From Trebonia sp963771985 (GTDB taxonomy: Bacteria; Actinomycetota; Actinomycetes; Streptosporangiales; Streptosporangiaceae), in assembly GCA_963771985.1 (NCBI GenBank), contig CAVYVO010000022.1, positions 773,425 through 837,424 of the forward strand: DNA of 64,000 bases, given 5' to 3'. Shown piece by piece: positions 55,309 to 63,684 of this stretch (position 1 is its first letter; the number at the start of each line of letters is the position of its first letter). The position numbers were made by a program, and so were the translations under genes. Under the pieces are notes generated by a model. The model ran no database searches, was not told the DNA's origin, and saw only the letters and a list, made by a program, of their open reading frames with translations.

Positions 55309-56213
55309 GAGAGGGTGATGACCACCTTGCCGTGGACGTGCCCGGTGCGCTGCAGCTCGACCGCGGCGCGGGTCTGCTCGATGGGGAACGTCGCGGCGAT
55401 CGGGACGACGAATTCCCCGGCGGCGATCGCCGCCGTGGTGCGCTCGAGTGCCCCCGGCGTCGCGTCCCTGCCGCCGGTGGCGCGCGCCCCGTCCGGCGGG
55501 CTGGCCGCCGCGATCGTCGCGATCCGGCCTGGCGAGACTCCCAGATCCACGGCCGTTCGTGCGGTCTCCGTGCCGATCAGGTCCGCCGCCGCGGTCACGC
55601 CCTGCGGTACGAGCGCCCGGACCCGGTCGGCGAGGCCATCGCCGTACGTGACGGGCTCGGCGCCGAGCCCGCGCAGGAAGCCGAAGGCCGCCTGGGACGC
55701 CGTCCCGATGACCCGGGCGCCCGCGCGTCGCGCGAGCTGCACGGCGAACACGCCGACACCGCCGGCGGCACCGCCGATCAGCACGGTGTCCCCCGCGCGC
55801 ACGCCGATCGCGCTGACCACGGCGTCGGCGGTGCGCCCGGCGATCACCAGGGTGCTCGCCGTGATGTCATCGACGCCGTCCGGGGTGTGCAGCAGCGGGT
55901 CCGCGCCGGGCCGCACGACGGCGTAGTCCGCGACCGCGCGACCCCGCGCGCCGCCGTAGACGCGGTCCCCGGCCGCGAAGCCGGTCACGCCGTCGCCGAC
56001 CTCGTCGGCCACTCCGGCGAAGTCGTTGCCGAAACCCGCCGGCAGCATCACGCCGAACCGCCCGGCGGCCTCGGCCGACCCGGCGAGTTTCCAGTCGACA
56101 GGGTTCAGCCCGGCCGCCGACACCCGCACGCGCACTTCGCCGGGCCCGGCGTGAGGCTCCGCAACGTCGCGCACCTCAAGAACTTCTGGTCCCCCGAACT
56201 GCTCCTGGATCAC
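55305..56213 (-). CDS. Zinc-independent quinone oxidoreductase (MDR family), original start codon lost
   Basis: About 302 residues. QFGGPEVLEVRDVAEPHAGP, AAGLNPVDWKLAGSA and GFGNDFAGVADEVGDGV form the GroES-like part; AGDTVLIGGAAGGVGVFAVQ is the NADPH-binding motif (GGAAGGVG). It should reduce quinones or enones. Relatives begin MRAVVIQEFGG; here the codons read CRAVIQEQFGG, with TGC where ATG should be, and the sequence before it belongs to a transposase remnant. A GTG two codons in could serve (56211-56213), so a nearly complete enzyme may still be made. Confidence 0.8.
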   Translation of the reverse strand: MIQEQFGGPEVLEVRDVAEPHAGPGEVRVRVSAAGLNPVDWKLAGSAEAAGRFGVMLPAGFGNDFAGVADEVGDGVTGFAAGDRVYGGARGRAVADYAVVRPGADPLLHTPDGVDDITASTLVIAGRTADAVVSAIGVRAGDTVLIGGAAGGVGVFAVQLARRAGARVIGTASQAAFGFLRGLGAEPVTYGDGLADRVRALVPQGVTAAADLIGTETARTAVDLGVSPGRIATIAAASPPDGARATGGRDATPGALERTTAAIAAGEFVVPIAATFPIEQTRAAVELQRTGHVHGKVVITLS

Positions 56214-56215
56214 CG

Positions 56216-56856
56216 CTCGGCACCGTCCGGGCGCAAGCCTGGCGGGACGTGCATCCCCAGCTCCACGGCGACCGCGGCTGGTTCGCCGGCCGCGGCCAGG
56301 ACCTGCCCGTCCTGCGCGGCACCCTCCTCCACGTCACCGTGGACCGGCTCCCGGACGGCCGCGACCCGGAACGGGCCATGTGGCTGTGGCACGCCGACCC
56401 CGCCCCGCTGTCCCTGGACGAGCTGTGGCGCGCCTACCTCGCCAGATTCGACATCGAGCACGCCTTCAAGACCCTCAAGCACCTCCTCGGCCTCACCGCC
56501 GCCAAAGTCCGCACTCCCGAGCAGGCCGGCCGCTGGATCCGGCTCGTCATGGCCGCCCACGCCCAGCTCCACCTCGCCCGGCCGCTCACCGCCGACCTCC
56601 GCCGCCCCTGGGAGAAGCACCCGGCCCCCGGCCGCTCACCCCCGGAAGAGTCCGCCGCGGGTTCCGCGACATCCGCCCCGGCCTGGGCACACCCGCCCGT
56701 GTTCCCAAGCCCTCCCGCCTCAGCCCGTTTCACCTGCCTCACCAGCCTCTGCCGCGCGGCCGACAGCGGGTGCCGGCATCTTTCCTGTGCTGGCGACAAC
56801 TTTCGTGCCCGATATGCCAGGAATTCATGGTCACCGGCACAGGAAAGTCGCGGTGA
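56216..56856 (+). pseudogene. Transposase remnant, DDE type, 5'-truncated and frameshifted
   Basis: GRGQDLPVLRGTLLHVTVDR, MWLWHADPAPLSLDELWRAY, FDIEHAFKTLKHLLGLTAAK and RWIRLVMAAHAQLHLARPLT are the C-terminal catalytic part of a transposase frequent in actinomycetes (the E of IEHAF is the last DDE acid). Near 56627 the fold continues in another frame as LTPGRVRRGFRDIRPGLGTP. The first 300 or so residues are missing. An inverted repeat CTTTCCTGTGC (56780) / GCACAGGAAAG (56837) lies in its end and could be a terminal repeat. Confidence 0.75.
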
Positions 56857-56989
56857 CAGCCCCGCGCGGGCCGCGGAGCGGGGGCGGCAGCGGCTGGCGG
56901 GGACAGCGAGACACCGGGGAACACCGTCAGTCCCGCATGGTAACCAGGAGGCGCCGCCGCCGAAGAAAGGCAGGAAGACAAGCCGGAAC

Positions 56990-57298
56990 GTGCCAGGCTG
57001 GCAGGACCCGCCGTATCCGGAGCGCAATCGTGGCCGCACCAGCCGGACCGGCAACCTCGCCTGCTGGAACTCGCTGCTGCTTGAGCACCTCGACGAGGAC
57101 CGGGCGCGGCGGCTGGCGGAACACGCGGCGTTCTACGGCCCGGACGCGGACTTCCTCAAGGCCCAGGCGGCACGGCGGCGCGGCGACCTGGGTGAGGCGC
57201 GCACGCTGATCGCGAAGTGCCTGAAACAGCCGCCGGGGAAGACCGAGTTCAAAGACGTCGCCGAAGAAGTGGGCGCCGACGCGCCGGACCTCAGCTGA
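56990..57298 (+). CDS. Small protein, probable C-terminal fragment, unknown function
   Basis: The stretch GNLACWNSLLLEHLDEDRAR, RLAEHAAFYGPDADFLKAQA and ARTLIAKCLKQPPGKTEFKD is protein-like, charged and helical, with a repeat-like look (tetratricopeptide type). The upstream part is basic filler behind a transposase remnant, so I think it is the tail of a larger lost gene. No motif or ribosome-binding site is visible. The GTG at 56990 is only the first possible start. Confidence 0.35.
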   Translation: MPGWQDPPYPERNRGRTSRTGNLACWNSLLLEHLDEDRARRLAEHAAFYGPDADFLKAQAARRRGDLGEARTLIAKCLKQPPGKTEFKDVAEEVGADAPDLS

Positions 57299-57379
57299 CC
57301 CGGACGAGGTGCGCGGTCCAGTGCGGCTCGCTGGGTTGCCGACCCGACGGGCCGCTCGCCGTCCGGATAGTGTGCATGC

Positions 57380-59095
57380 GTGAGCCTCCCGGAAGACCCG
57401 CCGTTGCCCGGTACCCCTGACCTCGCCGCGCTCGCTGCGGAATCCGCAGTGCTCCGGCGGGCGGTCGCGCTCGCCCGCTGGGCTGGGGCTGGCAAGCGGG
57501 CCGTGACCGCCAAGGGAGTACTGCGCAAGCAGGACGTGCCGGCCGCCGCCGCGGTCATCGGCGTCAAATGCCCGCAGGCACTGCGGAGCGCAGCCGACCT
57601 GCCGGACCTGCACATCGCCTGGTGCGCCGCGATCGGCGCCGGGCTGCTGACCGTGGCAGGCGGCAAGGCGGCCGGCGGGCCCGCGCTCGGCGACTGGCCG
57701 CCGGAGAACACGGGGCTGCTGGAGGCATGGCTCAAGGGGCTTTTCGCGGTATCCGTGGGTGTGGGTGGCGGGCAGCAGGACATGGGCAGGGGATTCCTGG
57801 TCCTTGTCTTGGCGCTGCTGATGGTGCTGCGGGACGAGGAGGTTCCTGTCGCGCGCGGGCTGCTGCGGGAAGTCCTCGAGGAAGCCGAGGAGATCTGCGA
57901 CGATCGCGACCTGGACATTGACGTCTACGACGCGCTGTCCGCGCTGTCCTCCGGCGGGGTGCCGAAGCTTGACGGGCTGACGACGCTGCTCGCCGACTTC
58001 GGCATGGTCGGCAGGGTGAAACCGGCCACGCGGAAGCCGCCTGCCGTCACGCCGCTGGGGAACTGGGTGGCGAGCCGCCTGGCGGAGGTATTCCCTGTCC
58101 CGCTCGACGCGCGGCTGACCGCGGCGGAGCTGATCATCGAGGCGGCCAACTTCCCCGGGGACGAGCGGGAGACGCTCGCCGTGGACTGGCTGGATGCGCG
58201 TGACTCCGCGGATGCGGTCCGCGAACTCCTCGCCGCAGCCGAGGACATGCCCGCCTGGCTGCGCGTGGTCGCGCTCGAGTTCGCGGAGGCGGCTGGAGAG
58301 GAAGGACTGCCTGCCTGGCGCGAGGTTGCACGCGACGCGGCCCGGTGGCCGCACTCGGCGCGGCACGCCCGCGTCTTCCTGCACTCGCTGGGGCAGGGGC
58401 CCGAGCCGTCCCGCGCGGACTGGCAGTGGGTGGGCGCGGAGGCGGCCGCGGTCGCGCTTGCCGAGGCGGGTCCCGACGAGGCCCTATGCTGCATCTGGGA
58501 CACCGTCGATGGTGACGACGACATCGCGAAGCGGCTCGCTGAAGTCCGCGCGAGCGGTCACCCCGAGGCACAGCACGTGGCCAGTGCGGTGGAAGCCTTC
58601 GTCGAGTCGGGCGCGCCGCTCACCATCGGGCAGGGCATCCAGCTGAAGGTGGCGCTCAAATACACGAAGCCGCCGGTCTGGCGCAGCGTGCAGCTCCCGC
58701 TGACGGCGACCCTCGGTGACCTGCATGCGGCGATCCAGGTCCTGTTCGGCTGGGACGGCGACCACATGCACGCCTTCCACGTGGGCGGCGTCCGCTACAG
58801 CGACGCGCTCTTCGACCTGGAAGAGGCCGAGGACGAGGAGGATGCCCGGCTCCGCGATGTGTTCCCGTCCGGTGGCCCGAAGGTCACGTACGTGTATGAC
58901 TTCGGCGCCGAGTGGACCCACGAGATCACCCGGCAGAAGACGATCACGCTCGACACCGGCCAGGCTTACCCGGTGTGCGTCGCGTTCGGGGGCGACTCCC
59001 CGGTCGAGTATCCGTCCGAAGACGAGCCGCAGGAGCCTGAGCCGTTCAACCAGGCCGCGGTCAACACCGCACTCGCCGGGATTCTCCGCTCTTGA
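57380..59095 (+). CDS. Plasmid pRiA4b ORF-3 family protein with large N-terminal region
   Basis: A 571-residue protein. The last 150 residues are the pRiA4b ORF-3 domain: QLKVALKYTKPPVWRSVQLP, LGDLHAAIQVLFGWDGDHMH, FHVGGVRYSD and VTYVYDFGAEWTHEITRQKT. This domain occurs in IS1096/plasmid-borne proteins of unknown role. The first 420 residues are a leucine/alanine-rich helical region with HEAT-like spacing. The GTG at 57380 begins MSLPEDPPLPG. It lies between transposase remnants and may be cargo. The gene is intact. Confidence 0.8.
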   Translation: MSLPEDPPLPGTPDLAALAAESAVLRRAVALARWAGAGKRAVTAKGVLRKQDVPAAAAVIGVKCPQALRSAADLPDLHIAWCAAIGAGLLTVAGGKAAGGPALGDWPPENTGLLEAWLKGLFAVSVGVGGGQQDMGRGFLVLVLALLMVLRDEEVPVARGLLREVLEEAEEICDDRDLDIDVYDALSALSSGGVPKLDGLTTLLADFGMVGRVKPATRKPPAVTPLGNWVASRLAEVFPVPLDARLTAAELIIEAANFPGDERETLAVDWLDARDSADAVRELLAAAEDMPAWLRVVALEFAEAAGEEGLPAWREVARDAARWPHSARHARVFLHSLGQGPEPSRADWQWVGAEAAAVALAEAGPDEALCCIWDTVDGDDDIAKRLAEVRASGHPEAQHVASAVEAFVESGAPLTIGQGIQLKVALKYTKPPVWRSVQLPLTATLGDLHAAIQVLFGWDGDHMHAFHVGGVRYSDALFDLEEAEDEEDARLRDVFPSGGPKVTYVYDFGAEWTHEITRQKTITLDTGQAYPVCVAFGGDSPVEYPSEDEPQEPEPFNQAAVNTALAGILRS

Positions 59096-59276
59096 TTGTC
59101 CTATCCTTGGCACGGACCGCTGTTGCGACTGGTGATGCGCATGTTCCTCATGTGACGAGATTACGGCCCACATTGTCTGTCATCGCGTGAACCGCACCTG
59201 ATTTGGCACGTCCGTGTCTTGTACCGGGCCAGAATCCCGCGCAGGGGTCTGACGTGCTGCTTTATGCTCGGCGCTC

Positions 59277-59751
59277 ATGATCATCCGCCTCGTCTATCTG
59301 TTCATGGTCCGGGTGCTGGGCTGACTGATGCTGGCGCGGAGCGAGGCCGCTAAGCATGCGGAGATCTTGGTGCTCCGGCAGGAGGTTGCGGTCCCGCGCC
59401 GCCAGGTCGCCCGCCCGAAGCCGGACTGGGTCGGCTGCGCCGTGCTCGCCGCCTTGGTGAGACTGCTGCCTGGCCAGCTGCGGGTGCGACGGATCGTGAC
59501 GTCGGGCACCCTGCTGGCCTGGCACTGGCGAATGGTCAGGAGAATGGACGTACCCGAATGTCGCGGAGCGATCGCCCATCCCGGATGAGGTGCGGAAGCC
59601 CGTGGAGCAGCTGGCGCGGCAGAACCCGCGCTGGGGCTATCGCCGTATCCAGGGCGAGCTGCCGACTCGGAGATCATCCGCGGCCATGCCGGCGCGAGTT
59701 CGTGATCCGCATGGGGTCCGCTCCTGGTACGGCTCGAAGGATGAGTGCTGA
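59277..59751 (+). pseudogene. 5' fragment of an IS3/IS481-like integrase-type transposase
   Basis: MIIRLVYLFMVRVLG, then after a break MLARSEAAKHAEILVLRQEV, ARPKPDWVGCAVLAALVRLL and RIVTSGTLLAWHWRMVRR, and in a third frame IPDEVRKPVEQLARQNPRWG followed by YRRIQGEL. This is the N-terminal half of a common actinobacterial integrase-core transposase. At least two frameshifts break it and it stops before the catalytic core. A C-terminal piece of the same family is at 60930. Confidence 0.75.
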
Positions 59752-59800
59752 ACGTACCGTGGCGTCTCCGGGGCCGGATTCCGCCCCTGGGGTGGGGGCG

Positions 59801-60658
59801 TCACGCGGAAGCGTCCAGTACCGAGAAGGCGCTCGTGCGGGCCAGATCCGCGAGCGCCGCGAGAATGGTGAGGCCGACGGGCAGCGCATCCTCCGGGGCG
59901 ATGACCTTGTCGCGCACGAGGTCACACAAGGGGTTGGAGGAAGTGCGCCCCGTCGCCCGCAGCCGCTCCAGGCACGCTTCGTCACCGGGCGCCTGGCACT
60001 CGAAGTGGTCTGGGAAGGCGCGGATCAGCGCCTCGGCGGCAGCTCTGCCGGTCAGGCTCGCCGGCCGGCCGGGCGTGTCGAAGGCGGTGTCCAGGCACCG
60101 ATCAAGCAGGGCCAGGATCGACGCTAGGGAGTCGTCTCCCGCGATCGCCCAAGTCGCGTCCATGAGCACCTCGTCGCCCAGCAGCCGCAGCGGGACATCT
60201 GATTCCGGGTACTCGTCCCAGGTCGTCTCGTCCGCGTAATACGCGAGTTCCCGCTTGACGACGGGCTCAAGCAGCGCGATGACCGCGCTGACTGCCGGAT
60301 AGCTGACCGTCAGTCCGTCCAGCACGACGGCTCGGACCAGTGCGCTGGTGGCGACTACCCACAGTTCTGAGGTGGCCGCCATCTCCTCGGGCGCGGGCAG
60401 GGTCGCACCCACGATCGGAGGAGCCCCGGCAGCATCGGCGATGCCCCGGGTGTTGAAGAAACGGTCGCCCGCGGAGTCGTCTGGCCATTTCGGGATCGCG
60501 GCGTGCTCTGGCTCGCTGCCGCCGCTCCACACGTGCGCGGCCAGGGCTGGGCTGGGATTCGCCTCGAGCCGCGCGAAACTGCGCCGCAGTGCGAAGTCTG
60601 CGCGCGACTGGCCGACGCCCTGCCGGCGCTGTCCCTTCTTCCGGCTCGCCTTGCCCAC
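59801..60658 (-). CDS. Hypothetical protein between transposase fragments
   Basis: A 285-residue soluble protein beginning MGKASRKKGQRRQGVGQSRA, a basic tail seen in many SEC-C-like proteins, followed by helices (ALVRAVVLDGLTVSYPAVSA, LLRLLGDEVLMDATWAIAGD). No enzyme motif is recognised. The frame is intact and uses normal codons. It sits between the 5' and 3' pieces of a transposase, which suggests a captured cargo gene or an insertion that split the element. Confidence 0.55.
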   Translation of the reverse strand: MGKASRKKGQRRQGVGQSRADFALRRSFARLEANPSPALAAHVWSGGSEPEHAAIPKWPDDSAGDRFFNTRGIADAAGAPPIVGATLPAPEEMAATSELWVVATSALVRAVVLDGLTVSYPAVSAVIALLEPVVKRELAYYADETTWDEYPESDVPLRLLGDEVLMDATWAIAGDDSLASILALLDRCLDTAFDTPGRPASLTGRAAAEALIRAFPDHFECQAPGDEACLERLRATGRTSSNPLCDLVRDKVIAPEDALPVGLTILAALADLARTSAFSVLDASA

Positions 60659-60662
60659 GGAA

Positions 60663-60945
60663 TCACACCGTACCTCGCCGGCCAGCGCGCCGCAGGAGCC
60701 GGGCGGCGACGGCGGCCTGCGGCAGGGTCACGGCGGCGCGCTGCAGGATGGCCGCCGCGGGTCCGGTCACGTCAGTGATGTAGGCGATGAGGATGACGCC
60801 GGTCGCGGCGACGCTGGCCAGCAGCCGCTGACCGCGTCATGCGCCTTGTTGTGCCACGACGCGCCATACTCACCGGGGGCGTTGAGCAACATGTGGTCGC
60901 GGCGCAGCAGGCCCGCCGCGACCGTCACTGGGTCACACGTGCTGA
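60663..60945 (-). pseudogene. Frameshifted fragment of a membrane protein
   Basis: DHMLLNAPGEYGASWHNKAH in one frame continues near 60832 as LLASVAATGVILIAYITDVT, a probable helix, and RAAVTLPQAAVAARLLRRAG. Family unknown. It reads toward the 59801 gene on the same strand. Low confidence. Confidence 0.35.
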
Positions 60946-61145
60946 TCCTCGGCGAGCGGCATCTCCGTAAGGTCCTGGCCGAGTACGCCCGGCACTATAA
61001 CGGCCACCGTCCGCACCAGGGCCTGCAGCAGGAACCTCCGCAGCGGCAGCCCAGCCACGTCGTCGATATCACCGCCCGGATCGAGCGCAGGCAGGTCCTC
61101 GGCGGCCTGATCAGCGAATACCGCAGAGCGGCCCAGCGAGCTTGA
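60930..61145 (+). pseudogene. 3' fragment of an IS481-like transposase
   Basis: HLRKVLAEYARHYNGHRPHQ GLQQEP and ERRQVLGGLISEYRRAA are the C-terminus of the integrase core; the final glutamate of the DDE triad would lie upstream. It matches the expected 3' end of the element whose 5' part is at 59277. Confidence 0.75.
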
Positions 61146-61269
61146 AACGCCAGCTCAGTGGGTTGTGAACGAATTTTGGCACAGCCCAGGACTTGATGGG
61201 CTACGCGTCCCAGCAGGTGCGTACCTCAGTTCCTGAGCTAGCGGGGCACCTTGATATAGGCAGCTCGTA

Positions 61270-61596
61270 TCAGGCTACGCGGCGCCAGGAGTCACCGAAG
61301 TCGGCGATCACCTTCAGCTCCCCGCCGAGGGCGCGGATGTAGTCGCCCAGGGTGGCGAGTTCGGCGACGGCGCCGCTCTCGATGGCCGAGACCCGCTGCT
61401 GGGACACACCCATCGCCTCGGCGACCTCGGCCTGGGTCAGGTCGGCCTTCTTGCGCATCTCGGTCAGGTACTCGGCCCGGACCTGCAGCGCCCGCCGCTG
61501 GCGGGCTTCCTCCACGGTCGGCCGGTCGTCGGGGTGGACGAACTCGTCCAGGAACTCCTCGCGGGTGTAGGTGAAGAACTCCGGTTCCTCGCTCAT
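61270..61596 (-). CDS. higA: HigA-type antitoxin with XRE helix-turn-helix
   Basis: A 108-residue protein: a 45-residue acidic N-terminus, then RAEYLTEMRKKADLTQAEVA and EAMGVSQQRVSAIESGAVAE, a Cro/XRE DNA-binding fold, ending LGGELKVIADFGDSW. Its ATG overlaps the toxin stop (ATGA at 61593-61596), the reverse gene order (toxin first) typical of HigBA. It should neutralise HigB and repress the operon. Flanked on both sides by transposase 3' ends. Confidence 0.9.
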   Translation of the reverse strand: MSEEPEFFTYTREEFLDEFVHPDDRPTVEEARQRRALQVRAEYLTEMRKKADLTQAEVAEAMGVSQQRVSAIESGAVAELATLGDYIRALGGELKVIADFGDSWRRVA

Positions 61597-61991
61597 CGCT
61601 GTCCCGTTCCCTTCAGGTATGCCTCGTACGCTGCTTCGGCTGCCGGGATCGCGTCTCGGTACCACGGGTCCCACCGGCCGGACTTGTCTCCCGCGACCAG
61701 CAGTACCGCGTTGCGAGCCGGGTCGAAGATGAACAAGATCCGCACCTCGGTGGTGCCGCTGGAGCCCGGGCGCAGTTCCTTGAGGTTGTGCAGCCGGGAC
61801 CCGGAGATCCGGTCCGCCAGCGGACGGCCCAGAGCCGGACCGTCGTCCAACAGCCGGTCGATGGCTTCCGCGACCAGCCTGCGCGTCACCGGATCCCCAG
61901 ACCGCAGCGCGTTTAGAATACAACAATCTTGTTGTGCCGTGTATGCCCGGACGCCGGCGAGCCTGGACCGCCGCGTTTCCGGGGTGAACAT
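61593..61991 (-). CDS. higB: HigB/RelE-like (phage Gp49-type) toxin
   Basis: A 132-residue protein. RRLVAEAIDRLLDDGPALGR, LADRISGSRLHNLKELRPGS, TTEVRILFIFDPARNAVLLV and AGDKSGRWDPWYRDAI define the Gp49/HigB mRNA interferase. The N-terminal 25 residues (MFTPETRRSRLAGVRAYTAQ) do not match the family, so the true 5' end may have been replaced by the junction with the transposase fragment, or a later start is used. It precedes higA with a four-base overlap. Confidence 0.85.
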   Translation of the reverse strand: MFTPETRRSRLAGVRAYTAQQDCCILNALRSGDPVTRRLVAEAIDRLLDDGPALGRPLADRISGSRLHNLKELRPGSSGTTEVRILFIFDPARNAVLLVAGDKSGRWDPWYRDAIPAAEAAYEAYLKGTGQR

Positions 61992-62029
61992 GGCATGGCT
62001 CAGAGCGTCTCACCAGGCACTGACAGTTC

Positions 62030-62262
62030 TGCTTTTCGGGCAGGGCGCGGCCCCGCCGCGCGGCGAGGCGCATCTGCGCACCGTCCTGGCCGACTACCAA
62101 GCGCACTACAACACGAATCGGCCGCACCAGGGCATCGCGCAACGTGTCCCCGACGGCGCACGCGACGGTGGCCACCTCACCGTTGCCGACCTCGACCGCG
62201 AACGGATCCACCGAAAACTCGTCTTGGGCGGCCTGATCAACGAATACTCACGCGCCGCCTGA
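62030..62262 (+). pseudogene. Second 3' fragment of an IS481-like transposase
   Basis: EAHLRTVLADYQAHYNTNRP, HQGIAQRVPDGARDG and RERIHRKLVLGGLINEYSRA match the C-terminus of the integrase-core family, about 60% like the fragment at 60930. The 5' part is absent; the HigB start lies directly upstream in the other direction. Confidence 0.75.
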
Positions 62263-62346
62263 CACTCCGAAGACTCGCAGGTCACCAGGCGGATCCTATT
62301 TTCGTCAACTACACCCGATCCGCACGATCGGTACCGGCGCGTCCGG

Positions 62347-62625
62347 GTGACGCACCCGTTCCACCCTCTGTACGGCCGGGACTTCGAGTTCGTCGCCTAC
62401 CGCCAGAACTGGGGCGAGGACCGGGTCCACCTGCACGACGAGAACGGGCAGCTGTTCTCGCTGCCAGCAGGGTGGACCGACGCGGTGGCGGCGGACCCGT
62501 TCGTGGTGGTCGCGGCGGGCAGGGCGCCGTTCAGCACGGCTGGCCTGCTGGCACTCGCTGACCTGGCAGGCCGGCTCCGCGCGCAGCGGGACAGCGCCGG
62601 GGCCGTAAAGAAGATTATGCCGTGA
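62347..62625 (+). CDS. DUF5372 family protein
   Basis: A 92-residue protein: HPFHPLYGRDFEFVAYRQNW, GEDRVHLHDENGQLFSLPAG WT DAVAADPF VVVAAGRAPF. This is the DUF5372 pattern, a small beta-rich protein routinely found just upstream of the recombinase cassette described next, so it is a mobile-element passenger. The start is GTG at 62347 without a strong ribosome-binding site. Its last codons (VKKIMP) lie in a direct repeat at the element boundary. Confidence 0.8.
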   Translation: MTHPFHPLYGRDFEFVAYRQNWGEDRVHLHDENGQLFSLPAGWTDAVAADPFVVVAAGRAPFSTAGLLALADLAGRLRAQRDSAGAVKKIMP

Positions 62626-62645
62626 ATGTCAAGAAGATTATGCCG
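62608..62645 (+). repeat. Direct repeat at recombinase-cassette boundary
   Basis: AAGAAGATTATGCCG occurs at 62608-62622 and again at 62631-62645. The first copy ends the DUF5372 gene. Confidence 0.65.
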
Positions 62646-62781
62646 GTCTTCCTGGCAGCACTGATCGTGCTCCCGGTCATAGCTGGGGCTGTGTTCCTCA
62701 TCTTCCTGCGGAATGTCGCGACACGCTGGCGGCGGTGCGTGCTTCCGCTGGCAGGCTACGGCAAAATCATTCTGACATTGA
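62623..62781. repeat. Imperfect inverted repeat before the recombinase cassette
   Basis: The 23-bp segment 62623-62645 is inverted at 62759-62781 (18 of 23 match; arms contain TGACATT and CGGCA-AATC). It may be the recombinase binding site or element end. Confidence 0.5.
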
Positions 62782-62799
62782 TCAGGATGAGGAGGCGGC

Positions 62800-63311
62800 A
62801 TGGCCGGGCAGCAGGGCAGGCAGGACCCCAAGGAGGCGGCGCTGGCCGCCGCGCGGTGCCTGAACCCGCACCCGGAGCAGGTGACCGACCCGGAGTTCCT
62901 GGGCAGCGACTTCTTCGACGCCCGGGACGCGGTGCAGGTCAAGTACGAGATGGTGCGCAAGGTCAGGCCGGCGGCGCCCCGGTGACCGAGGCCGCCGCGG
63001 CGTTCGGGTACTCCCGCCCCGCGTACTACGCCGCGGCCGCCGCGCTGGAGTCCTCCGGGCTGGACGGGCTGGTCCCCGCCCGGCCCGGGCCGCGCGGCGC
63101 CAGCAAGCTCACCGAGCAGATCCTCGCCTGGGCCGAGGAGCAGCTGGACGCCGACCCCGCGCTGCGCCCGGCGCAGCTGCCGGACCGGATCGAGCAGGCC
63201 TTCGGCGTGCGCGTGCACCCCCGCTCGGTCGAGCGAGCGCTGGCCCGCCGCCGGGAGCGCCACTCCAAAAGCCGCGGACCTGCCCGCCCGCGAGATGCGG
63301 AAGGAGGATGA
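62800..63311 (+). pseudogene. HTH protein of a mobile recombinase cassette, frameshifted
   Basis: First frame: MAGQQGRQDPKEAALAAARC, EFLGSDFFDARDAVQVKYEM and VRKV, stopping at 62985. Second frame: PVTEAAAAFGYSRPAYYAAA, LDGLVPARPGPRGASKLTEQ and RVHPRSVERALARRR, ending 63311. Together they match an HTH_29-type DNA-binding protein, the first gene of a three-gene serine-recombinase element. One base is gained or lost around 62965-62978. ATGAGGAGG before the ATG is an excellent ribosome-binding site. Stop overlaps the next gene (ATGA). Confidence 0.75.
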
Positions 63312-63674
63312 CCCGTCCCTGTCCCTGCGACCGTCACCTGGCCACGCGGCTGCTAAAACCAGTGCGCGTGCCTGATGCCGGCCAGGCCCTCGCTCCCGGC
63401 GGCGGGCTGGACGCCCGCTACGAGCAGCTGCGCCATGCTGCCCTGCACGCGCGCGCGCAGGCGTTCCCGCTCGGGCTCGGCGTGCTGGCCAGCAAGGGCG
63501 TCACTGCCTGGCAGCGTGCCCTGACCAGCCTCGCCCCAGCCGCATGCCCGGGCGACCCCCGCCGCCCGGCCCGCCGCGATCCCGCCCGCGGTGGCCACCG
63601 AGCTGATCAGCGTCCTAGCGGCCGTCGCGCTCGCCGGGACAGCCCCCGCCGCCCTTAACCCCTGCTCTTGCTGA
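63308..63674 (+). pseudogene. Middle gene of the recombinase cassette, frameshifted
   Basis: RHLATRLLKPVRVPDAGQAL, LDARYEQLRHAALHARAQAF and GVLASKGVTAWQRALTSLAP in the first frame, then from about 63545 RPAAIPPAVATELISVLAAV ALAGTAP in another, ending 63674. It is the small conserved gene between the HTH protein and the recombinase; role unknown. Frame change in a GC-rich run. Confidence 0.7.
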
Positions 63675-63684
63675 AGGAGACCCG

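Noticed and set aside
54789..57209. A single 806-codon plus-strand open frame
   Set aside because: It joins an SDR fragment, the reverse complement of the oxidoreductase gene and parts of a transposase in an unrelated frame; composition is arginine/proline-rich nonsense over most of its length.
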